From Flavobacteriales bacterium (GTDB taxonomy: Bacteria; Bacteroidota; Bacteroidia; Flavobacteriales_D; Sanyastnellaceae), in NCBI GenBank assembly GCA_018402085.1, contig JAGYJM010000002.1:1116001-1180000 (forward strand): a stretch of 64,000 nucleotides of DNA. The letters are read 5' to 3'. Positions within the stretch are counted from its first letter, which is position 1. Each line of letters opens with the position of its first letter. The notes under the pieces were generated by a model that saw only the letters and a list, made by a program, of their open reading frames with translations, ran no database searches and was not told the DNA's origin. A program made the translations under genes and the position numbers. Shown in pieces: positions 54,051 to 62,340 of this stretch.

Positions 54051-54211
54051 ACAAGCTCGGCTAGGGATGAAAGACAATCTGTAACCTCTTATCCACGGAT
54101 CCGTAAACAGAGCGAAGACCTGTCAGAATTTTCTGATTATGGGTTTTTAACGGCAGAGGGGTTAGCAAATCCTTACCTTCCGTAAGTGAATGGAAAACAA
54201 TTGACTAATTT

Positions 54212-54219
54212 CGTCTTTG
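54212..54219 (+). promoter_or_regulatory. -7-like sequence 4 nt before ATG (SPOR gene)
   Basis: CGTCTTTG, then CGTG and ATG at 54224. Only the TTTG half matches, but the spacing equals that of three other genes. Confidence 0.25.
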
Positions 54220-54223
54220 CGTG

Positions 54224-57200
54224 ATGCACCGTCTGGTAATCATAGTGTATATAGTGCTTTCCACCGGCACTGCACTGATAGCCCAGGGAAAAGCAGAAGA
54301 ACAAAAACTCCTCGAAGATGCCAATGCGCTTTTTGAGGAACAACGGTTCGCCGAAGCTTATCCCCTCTACAGTCAGCTGGTAAGCCTGAACCCGAACAAT
54401 GCCGATTACAACTTTCGCTTCGGTACAACGGCGCTGTACGCCGGTGTGCAAAAGTCAAAGGCTGTGCGCCACCTCACCTTCGCGCAAAAAAGAGGATGTA
54501 CTGACGTGCGTCTGCACTTCTACCTCGGAAGAGCACATCACCTCAACTACGATTTTCAAAAAGCCGCCAGCGCCTACCGCGAGTACCTCAATAAGGTTGA
54601 CCGAAAAACTAAAAATCCGCTACCCGCAGCTCGAAACATCGAAATGTGCGAACAGGGGAGCGAGCTTCTGACGAATATACGCGATGTGGTCGTGCTCGAA
54701 AAAACGACTGCAGCAGCGGATGATTTTTACCGGTATTATGACCTGAGTGAGATTGGCGGACGTGTACTCAGCACCCCAGAGCAATTGCTGACCAGATACG
54801 ATGAAAAAGAAGAGCTAAGGTCAGTTATGCACTTCCCCGGTAATTCACTGACGATTTACTTTACCAGCTACGGAAGCAAAGGAGCGTTCGGTAAGGATAT
54901 TTACAAGGCTGATATCCTGCCCGGCGGAGAATTTTCAGAACCTGAAAGGCTTCCCGAACAGATCAACACCCCGTACGACGAAGATTTCGCCTTTATGCAC
55001 CCCGATGGTAAAACGCTCTACTTCGCATCGAAGGGGCATAACAGCATGGGCGGGTACGACATTTTTAAAGCGGAGTACAATCCGTCAACCGGTCAATTCA
55101 GCCAGCCCGAAAACCTCGACTTCGCCATCAATACCCCTGACAACGATATTTTTTACGTTGTTGATTCGCTGAAAGAGACAGCCTACTTCGCAAGCTCAAG
55201 AAGCAGCGTGCAGGATGAGCTCAATGTGTACAAGGTAATGGTGCAGCGTCTCCCGGTCAATCTCACGTTTATTGCGGGAGACTATTTCGCAGAGATGCCC
55301 GGACTGGGTTCTGAGGCTGCTGTCACCGTTATTGACGAGCTCAGCGGTCGTGAATTGTTCAGCACAACTGCACGTGTGGGCAGTAAAGGGTATATCCTCG
55401 ACCTGCCCAAAGCCGGTGACTACACCCTTCGTGTGCAGGCAGAGAACAGTAACGTGGTTCACAGCGGCAGCTTCTCAGTACCGAACATGGGGGCTGCTGT
55501 AGCACTCAGGCAAGAGCTGAAGCTGATTGAAGAGAACGGTCAGGAACAGCTGGTCATTATCAATCATTTCGACGAGCCGCTTGATGCAGACCTGGCAGCG
55601 CTATCCGCTGAAGCATTAAGGAGAAAAGCGGGTCTCGATGTGAACGCATCCGATGAAATGCTGGCCGAACTGAAAGCACAGGAAGGCTCACTGCGCGAAG
55701 AGATGGAAATGGACCGCATCGCAGCTGCAGCCGGTTTTTCATCTGATAAGACCGTAGAAAGCATCGCCGCTGACATGCAAGAACGTGCATCGGAAGAAGA
55801 GCAGCTGGCTGCTAAGGCTTTAACCCATGCAGATGAACTCATGATCTTCGCAGAAGAACGACGAAGTGAGGCTGAACAACTTGCCAATGAAGCGGCATTG
55901 TTGAAGGTAGATGCAGACCCGGAAGATAAAAGTCGTTTCATACGGGTCATGCGCGAGGTGAAAAGTAAACTCGATCGCGCTGTTCTGGCACGTGAAGAAG
56001 CTGAAAACGCAGTTGCTGTTGCTGAACAACTTACCACAGATGCAGTGCAACTCAACCAGGCAAGTGTAACACGCCGCAAGGATGCAGCTCTGCTTAGCGA
56101 AGCTATTCAACAAGATGATGCTTCAGCTGCTCAACCTGTACTCGAAGCCTTTTACGTGGAGACAAAAGAAAAGGAAGAAGTCGGGCTTCCTTCCGCTGAC
56201 AGGGTGCGCAGCAACTTCTCTTCTTCGAACTATGAAGCCAATGAAGCTGTCAATGACCTCGAGACCCTCGAGGATGAATTAAGAACGGTTGAAAGAAAAA
56301 TCAGCACCGCCAATCAGGATTTGGCCAATGCTCGTAAAAGAGCTGAAAAAGAAGAACTCGCAAATGAACTGGCAAGGCTGAATGCTGATCGTATTAGCCT
56401 CAGCGATGAGATTAATCGAAAGCGAACCTACAGCCTTCAGCAGGGAGAAGAACTCACTGACCTCCGCATTCAGGCGGCCTTTTTTGATCAAACCATCACC
56501 AAAAAGCCAATGCCTGAAGCCAAAGGCTACGCTCCTGATGAAGGTGAAAGCCTGCGCGCGGCTATACGCAGCACAGAATCACGAATCGATGAACTGCTTA
56601 TTCGCGATGAAGAAACGCTCGCCCTCCTTGATGATGACTACAAAGCAACGCGTAACGATATTACCCTGCTCGAAAGCATCGGCCCGCAGGCGATGGCTGG
56701 TGATTTTGAGCTGAAACTGGTGAGCGGACTCCGAAATGCGCTGGAGCGTGAACTCACTTCAATTCGTGAAAATGGAGTCTCTACAGTGTTAAAAGAACGT
56801 ACACTGATCCTTACTGAACTCCGACAAGTTGAACAACAACTCGCATTCTTGCGAAGTGTGAACACTGAAAATCTCAACAATGATGAGGAGCGGGCACTTA
56901 TAAATGAGATCAAGGCAGCCACAGACTACCGCGAAGAAGTCGAAGCCAACGCATTTGACTCCGATCCCGTTACTGCCGCTGACAGCGAAGAAGCTGAATC
57001 GACACGCAAATCATTTGCCCGTGAAATTGACTGGACGGTTCCCGGCGGAGTACCAGGTAATGATACGGAATTACTTGCCCAAAAGCAGAAGCAGCAACGC
57101 GCAGTTGCCGCAAAGCTCCGTGATCGCCTTGATGATAACGCAGAAGGTATTTTGCAGAGTGATGACGCTGCAAGCATCGAAGCATTGAGGCTTGAAAATG

Positions 57201-60200
57201 ATCAGCTTTTGCGCACCCTGGCATTCATTGATGGAGAACAAAACCCAAACCGGCTCAGAGATTCCTGGGAACAAGACCTCGCAACTATCATAGGTGATGA
57301 GGCTGATTATCCAACCCGTACTCAAAGACAAATTCAAATTACCGAGACCTACATCAGTGCGCTTGAATCAGTTGAAGATTTTAAGCGAGGTAGCATGTCG
57401 GATGCCGAGCTTGCAATGTTAAATGATCAGATATTTCAGGCGAAAAATCGCCTGGATGGCTACCGCAGTGATCTTGAGCTTAGCCTCGCTGCAAACGATG
57501 AGCCGCCGGGTGAAAGCCCGAATGAAGATTCCCGTGCACCGGCGACAGCAGAGAACTCCACAGCGAATGAAAGCCCTTCTCGTTCTGACGCTGCAACCCC
57601 GGCGGTTCCGCTTCCGGAAGTCTTGCCACCTAGCGAAGCAGCACTGGAGCGCCTGCTTGAAAAACAAGGCGATATTTCCGCTCGCCTCGAATGGATCAAG
57701 AACAACGTTGAAATGCGCGAAGCGGCCATTGACCAGGTGAATGATTTCGATGAGAAAGATCGCCTGCAACTTGAGATCAATCGCCTGAATGATCTCACAA
57801 CAACTTACCGCGAAACGGATAGTGCGCTGAATACAGACATCTCAGAAGCACTTAACACTACAACAGAAGATGACACTTCTGAAGATGATAAGTCTCTTGT
57901 ACGTGATGAGAATAGCGACGCAAAAGCGTCGGATGCGAACCCGAATGCTGATACAAAAGTAGTTCCCGACGCCTCAGAACAGCAACTGGCTGCGCTGGCC
58001 GAGCAACTTCGCCCAATCGAAAGTCGTGATGCTCAGTCTCTCGAAAATGACCCGCTGCTTAGCGATCTGGCGCGAGAAGTGCGCACGGTAGAAGCTTATC
58101 TGAAAGCCAATGAAAAGGCTCAAATGAGTCGTGATGAAATCATTGCACTTGAAGATCAACTCAAATTAACCTCATCGAAAGGAAAACAGCGTAAGCTGGA
58201 TCGAAGAATCGAACAAGCCTATTTTGATAAATCTAAAGCTGAGATCCGCAGGGCTACCGAGTGGAGCAAAGTGCTCAATAGCCAATGGCAGAACAATGCC
58301 CGTGAAATCGAAAGTACACTGGCTTCGCTGGATGAAGACACCCCCGGTATGCAAGCTCTGCGCGAGAAAGTGGATCGTTCAGTGAATGAGGCTGAGCAGT
58401 TGCGTATTGAGGCTGCACGAATGCGTGAGCAGGCCGCTCCGGAAATTGACGAAATCAAGCAGGCGCACTTCCATCAGCGGGCACTTGCGGCAGACCTTGA
58501 AGCTGTGGCTATTCAAGAAAGAATGCTGCTCGCTATGAGTGAAGACAAAATTTTGGCAGCCTTATCAAAAGATGAGGCGAAGGCGGTGTTGAATGGCACC
58601 TGGACTACTGAAGAGCTGACTGATGAGAATACCGTTGATGGCAATTCAGAACGCGCGAATTTAACAGATGAAGATGCGACTGAAACATCAATCGGTCAAG
58701 AAAACGCTTCAGTCGCTTCTAAAAACGGAAGTGTACAGGCGGAAATAGGTTTGGCTGAAGTCGAGAACTTCACTGATACGGATGAGAGCGGCGCAGAAGC
58801 GCCGGATGCGAACGCCAATCCTGGTTCTGGCAATGCTCGTGAAGCTGATCGCCCGGAAGGGGGGGAGGTATCGGAAGCATCAGTGAGGGTGCTTGAATCG
58901 TTGGCTGAATTCAAGCCTGAAGCTAAACCTGAACTTGTCGTGATCAGAGAGGCTCCGGAGACTCCGGTGTTTGTCGAACCTGTGAGCGAGTGGGCGGAAA
59001 GCTATAACCTTGATCCGGAAGAGCGCAAAGCAGTAGTTCGCACCGAAAGCTATGCCGCTTTCATCGAACGCCGCCAGGCATATAGCGAAGCTGACGCATA
59101 CGTCGAAACCCTTGCAGATACTCGAAACGCTGCGGTGACCGATTACCGGGGGCTCATGAACCGTGCGTCGCTTCTTGAGCAGGCCATTCAGGCTTCAGAG
59201 GATCCTGCAGAACGCGAAGGACTTGCTGAAGAGCTGAAAATGGTCTACCGCAACGCGCAGGTGCGCTATGCAGAAGTGAAAGATGCCGAAGAACGCATGC
59301 AGGAGGCCTTGTCTGCACGCGACCAACAGGCAGAAGAGCTCCAACAGGTGGTGGCTATGCTTGACGCTGCCGCTATCGTAGCCGAAGTAAAAGGCAGAAC
59401 CGTACCAACGGCAAGAGCTGCTGCTCCGATCGCTGTCGAAGATTACCTGTTTGCTTACCCGGCGCGCATTGAACAGCCAATTTTTGCTTTCACCGAAAGA
59501 GCAGCATATAACAGCGAAAATCCTATACCGGTTAATCCCACACTTCCTGAAGGGCTTATCTTTAAGGTGCAGGTGGGGGCATTCCGAAACCCGATTCCAC
59601 AAAATCATTTTGACGCGTTCGCACCACTCGCAGGAGAACAGTTGCCGAATGGCATAACCCGATATACTGCAGGTCTTTTTCTAGACTTTGCCAATGCCGA
59701 CATGGCCAAGTCAGATATCCGTACCAGGGGGTATAGCGATGCATTTGTCGTTGCTTTTTACAATGGAAAACGTATTTCATTGAGTGAGGCGCGTGAAATG
59801 TCTGGTCAACCTTCTGCTGTTTCTGTTGCAGAGAATCGAAAGGGTAAGAAACCGGCGGCTGAAGGTGAGACTGTCGAGCCAGTTGCAGATGCAGCTGCGC
59901 CTGCAGACATCTCATCCACCGCTTCAGCGGTGCAAGAAAAGGAAAACGAATCTCAGAATGATCTACCCGATTACGCTGAAGACTGGAGCCGCAAAAGAGG
60001 TGCATTCTACAGCGTGCAGATCGGAGTTTATAGCAAAGTGGTTCCGCTTGAAGACATTTTCAACGTGGCAGACGTTCACGTACAAAAGACAGCAACTGGC
60101 TATTTCCGCTATACCAGCGGCGCCTTCGAACGGTTTGCAGAAGCAGAACAACGAAAAGCCCAAATGCAGGCGGCAGGGATCAGTGATGCGTTCATCGTGG

Positions 60201-60508
60201 CCTTTATAGATGGCGTTCGCACACCTGTAGGCACCATGCGTGACGCTGAAGGAATGTATGCGAATGCCCCGAAGGATGACGCACCACGGATTCGCGTAAA
60301 AATCGGCTCATTTACTGGTGAAGTGCCATCAAAAACAGCGCTCGCACTGCTCAATCTTGAACGAAAGTGGAACATTTACCAAACCGAGGAAAATGGCACA
60401 ACCACTTACTGGACCCGCGACCTCACTTCTAAAGCCGAGGGCCGGCGAGTCGTTGACGAATTCAGGGCCTATGGGGTGCAAAGTGCCGAGCTCCTGACGG
60501 GCGAGTGA
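54224..60508 (+). CDS. Giant TPR / PD40 / coiled-coil / SPOR envelope protein
   Basis: A 2094-residue exported protein. The signal peptide is IIVYIVLSTGTALIAQ. TPR-like helices (25-140) are followed by PD40 beta-propeller blades (about 200-340: GNSLTIYFTSYGSKGAFGKDIYK and DGKTLYFASKGHNSMGGYDI). About 1400 residues of acidic coiled coil follow (450-1700). At the end are SPOR domains at about 1776 (LIFKVQVGAFRNP) and 1926 (AFYSVQIGVYSK), and a weaker third at about 2022 (IRVKIGSFTGEV). SPOR domains bind denuded peptidoglycan. TPR plus PD40 recalls T9SS-linked proteins such as PorE, which end in OmpA instead. A periplasmic tether between peptidoglycan and envelope machinery is likely. Two hairpin repeats are read in the coiled coil. 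The ATG at 54224 is preferred to the GTG at 54221. Confidence 0.85.
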   Translation: MHRLVIIVYIVLSTGTALIAQGKAEEQKLLEDANALFEEQRFAEAYPLYSQLVSLNPNNADYNFRFGTTALYAGVQKSKAVRHLTFAQKRGCTDVRLHFYLGRAHHLNYDFQKAASAYREYLNKVDRKTKNPLPAARNIEMCEQGSELLTNIRDVVVLEKTTAAADDFYRYYDLSEIGGRVLSTPEQLLTRYDEKEELRSVMHFPGNSLTIYFTSYGSKGAFGKDIYKADILPGGEFSEPERLPEQINTPYDEDFAFMHPDGKTLYFASKGHNSMGGYDIFKAEYNPSTGQFSQPENLDFAINTPDNDIFYVVDSLKETAYFASSRSSVQDELNVYKVMVQRLPVNLTFIAGDYFAEMPGLGSEAAVTVIDELSGRELFSTTARVGSKGYILDLPKAGDYTLRVQAENSNVVHSGSFSVPNMGAAVALRQELKLIEENGQEQLVIINHFDEPLDADLAALSAEALRRKAGLDVNASDEMLAELKAQEGSLREEMEMDRIAAAAGFSSDKTVESIAADMQERASEEEQLAAKALTHADELMIFAEERRSEAEQLANEAALLKVDADPEDKSRFIRVMREVKSKLDRAVLAREEAENAVAVAEQLTTDAVQLNQASVTRRKDAALLSEAIQQDDASAAQPVLEAFYVETKEKEEVGLPSADRVRSNFSSSNYEANEAVNDLETLEDELRTVERKISTANQDLANARKRAEKEELANELARLNADRISLSDEINRKRTYSLQQGEELTDLRIQAAFFDQTITKKPMPEAKGYAPDEGESLRAAIRSTESRIDELLIRDEETLALLDDDYKATRNDITLLESIGPQAMAGDFELKLVSGLRNALERELTSIRENGVSTVLKERTLILTELRQVEQQLAFLRSVNTENLNNDEERALINEIKAATDYREEVEANAFDSDPVTAADSEEAESTRKSFAREIDWTVPGGVPGNDTELLAQKQKQQRAVAAKLRDRLDDNAEGILQSDDAASIEALRLENDQLLRTLAFIDGEQNPNRLRDSWEQDLATIIGDEADYPTRTQRQIQITETYISALESVEDFKRGSMSDAELAMLNDQIFQAKNRLDGYRSDLELSLAANDEPPGESPNEDSRAPATAENSTANESPSRSDAATPAVPLPEVLPPSEAALERLLEKQGDISARLEWIKNNVEMREAAIDQVNDFDEKDRLQLEINRLNDLTTTYRETDSALNTDISEALNTTTEDDTSEDDKSLVRDENSDAKASDANPNADTKVVPDASEQQLAALAEQLRPIESRDAQSLENDPLLSDLAREVRTVEAYLKANEKAQMSRDEIIALEDQLKLTSSKGKQRKLDRRIEQAYFDKSKAEIRRATEWSKVLNSQWQNNAREIESTLASLDEDTPGMQALREKVDRSVNEAEQLRIEAARMREQAAPEIDEIKQAHFHQRALAADLEAVAIQERMLLAMSEDKILAALSKDEAKAVLNGTWTTEELTDENTVDGNSERANLTDEDATETSIGQENASVASKNGSVQAEIGLAEVENFTDTDESGAEAPDANANPGSGNAREADRPEGGEVSEASVRVLESLAEFKPEAKPELVVIREAPETPVFVEPVSEWAESYNLDPEERKAVVRTESYAAFIERRQAYSEADAYVETLADTRNAAVTDYRGLMNRASLLEQAIQASEDPAEREGLAEELKMVYRNAQVRYAEVKDAEERMQEALSARDQQAEELQQVVAMLDAAAIVAEVKGRTVPTARAAAPIAVEDYLFAYPARIEQPIFAFTERAAYNSENPIPVNPTLPEGLIFKVQVGAFRNPIPQNHFDAFAPLAGEQLPNGITRYTAGLFLDFANADMAKSDIRTRGYSDAFVVAFYNGKRISLSEAREMSGQPSAVSVAENRKGKKPAAEGETVEPVADAAAPADISSTASAVQEKENESQNDLPDYAEDWSRKRGAFYSVQIGVYSKVVPLEDIFNVADVHVQKTATGYFRYTSGAFERFAEAEQRKAQMQAAGISDAFIVAFIDGVRTPVGTMRDAEGMYANAPKDDAPRIRVKIGSFTGEVPSKTALALLNLERKWNIYQTEENGTTTYWTRDLTSKAEGRRVVDEFRAYGVQSAELLTGE
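57916..57935 (+). repeat. GATG-tailed hairpin repeat, copy 20 (inside SPOR gene)
   Basis: CGACGC-AAAA-GCGTCG-GATG, then CG. Read as DAKASD in the common frame, in an acidic linker. Confidence 0.85.
58789..58808 (+). repeat. GATG-tailed hairpin repeat, copy 21 (inside SPOR gene)
   Basis: CGGCGC-AGAA-GCGCCG-GATG, then CG. Read as GAEAPD in the common frame, in a second linker of the same protein. Confidence 0.85.
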
Positions 60509-60530
60509 TGCAACCTTTCAGGTTAAGAGA

Positions 60531-62213
60531 ATGTTAAGTAAAGCAGAGTATTCACTACTTTTGACATTCGTGAAAGCTGCATTGCAACTCATAGTATTCG
60601 GTTTCTTCAGCCTTATTTCGTTAGCGGTATCCGGTCAGGTATTCATCAACGAAATCCTCGCGGGTAACCAGAATGATATCCAGGATCCCTTTTTTCAGCA
60701 CGAAGATTGGGTTGAAATTTACAATCCGGGGGGGATCCTTAATCTTGCCGGGTACTATTTTTCAGACGATCCTGACTCGCTTGATAAATGGCAAGTACCC
60801 GCAACAAATGCCGGTCTTACAACCGCATTGCCCGGAGATCATATCATATTCTTTTTTGACAATGACCCTGAACAAGGTGAGAATCACGGCACGTTCAGGT
60901 TGTCAACCGACGGAGAGTCTGTTATCCTGACTGCTCCCGATGGTGTGACCGTAATTGACAGCATCAGCTTTCCTCATCAGCAGCGCGACATTTCCTACGG
61001 ACGTGCTTGTGATGGTTGTGACAGCTGGATATTCTTTGATATTACGACACCCGAGGCTTCGAACGAATATGTGCAGCCGGAGACGCAGCAAGTGTACATC
61101 AATGAAGTACTTGCCGTGAATGAAAATGGCATCACAGATGAGATCGGAGATTTTGAAGGGTGGATTGAGATCTTCAACCCCAATCCTCAACAAGTGAATC
61201 TTGCGGCATATGCGATTGCGCACAATGATGGCACCCCACATGTGATTCCGTCGATTGATCCGCCTGTAACAGTTGCTGAAGAAGACGATTACCGCATTCT
61301 GTGGGCTGACGCGGGTGTGGAAGAAGGTGCTAACCATCTTCCTTTTGAACTTTCGCCTGAGGGTGGCACCCTGACCTTATACGGCCCTGATATGGTAGTA
61401 GTAGACACTTATAGCTATCCTGCGCTCCAGGCAGGCGTTTCATGGGGAAGGATACCGGACGGTAATGCGAATAGCCAGGAGTTTAGCATTCCTACACCAA
61501 GAATGCCGAATGATCTCGTCATCATTCAACCCGAACTCCTTTTTATTAATGAGTTCATTGCTGACAACGTGAGCGACACACTGGATACCGCCCTCGAATA
61601 CGAAGATTGGATCGAGATTTACAACCCGAACGATTATGCGGTAGACCTGGGCGGTTATTGGCTTACAGATAATCCACAGAACCCTATGAAATGGCAGGTC
61701 CCGACAAATCGTCCTGACTCGTCAGTGATCCCTGCCGGAGGATACCTGCTCTTCTTTGCTGACAAACAGCAAAGCGAAGGGTGGAACCATATGAACTTCC
61801 GCCTCAATAATGCCGGAGAGTGGATTGAACTGCGCAGTCCGGATGGGTTTACTCTTGCAGACGGACTTCAATACGGTCAGCAATATGCTGACACATCGTT
61901 CGGAAGAGGCTTTGACGGTGCGGATTACTGGGTATATTTTACAGAGACCACGCCCGAATATTCCAATAACGGCGCGGAAGTTAACGTCGCTGAAGAAGAG
62001 AAGACTACCCCGATGATATGGCCGAATCCGGTCGTGTCAGGGCAGACGTTATACCTTTCTGAGGCGTCTGAATGGCGTGTCTTTTCAATGACAGGCAACC
62101 TCATTGGCTCGGGCATAGGCGCCTGTATTTCCGGCACTTCCGGATGGCCGCCAGGCGCGTATATTCTCGAACTTAACCGAAAGCGAAGGATGCGCTTTGT
62201 GGTAACGCGCTGA
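60531..62213 (+). CDS. Secreted lamin-tail-domain protein with T9SS sorting domain
   Basis: A 560-residue exported protein. A signal peptide (FGFFSLISLAVSG) is followed by three lamin-tail (LTD) domains that start FINEILAGNQND, YINEVLAVNENG and FINEFIADNVSD, each with a (D/G)W(I/V)EI(Y/F)N core. The C-terminus is a T9SS type A domain (MIWPNPVVSGQTLYLSE, then VFSMTGNLIGS and a final FVVTR). LTD domains in secreted bacterial proteins often accompany nucleases or adhesion; no enzyme domain is present here. It lies 22 bases after the SPOR gene and is probably cotranscribed with it. Confidence 0.88.
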   Translation: MLSKAEYSLLLTFVKAALQLIVFGFFSLISLAVSGQVFINEILAGNQNDIQDPFFQHEDWVEIYNPGGILNLAGYYFSDDPDSLDKWQVPATNAGLTTALPGDHIIFFFDNDPEQGENHGTFRLSTDGESVILTAPDGVTVIDSISFPHQQRDISYGRACDGCDSWIFFDITTPEASNEYVQPETQQVYINEVLAVNENGITDEIGDFEGWIEIFNPNPQQVNLAAYAIAHNDGTPHVIPSIDPPVTVAEEDDYRILWADAGVEEGANHLPFELSPEGGTLTLYGPDMVVVDTYSYPALQAGVSWGRIPDGNANSQEFSIPTPRMPNDLVIIQPELLFINEFIADNVSDTLDTALEYEDWIEIYNPNDYAVDLGGYWLTDNPQNPMKWQVPTNRPDSSVIPAGGYLLFFADKQQSEGWNHMNFRLNNAGEWIELRSPDGFTLADGLQYGQQYADTSFGRGFDGADYWVYFTETTPEYSNNGAEVNVAEEEKTTPMIWPNPVVSGQTLYLSEASEWRVFSMTGNLIGSGIGACISGTSGWPPGAYILELNRKRRMRFVVTR

Positions 62214-62244
62214 TATCCTGCTCGCTTTAATCGAAAAGTCTTCC

Positions 62245-62283
62245 TATCTTTGCCGCCCGTTTAAAATTACCCGCCGGGGGTAA
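62245..62283 (+). promoter_or_regulatory. rpsA promoter and leader hairpin
   Basis: TATCTTTG at 62245-62252 is a perfect -7 box, with a leader of about 80 nt. The leader has a stem TTACCC-GCCGG-GGGTAA (62267-62283), which might serve S1 autoregulation; that part is a guess. Confidence 0.5.
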
Positions 62284-62340
62284 GAAATGTATAACCCTCG
62301 TACTCAGTCCGGCATGTGAGTGCGATACAAATGATGCCAT

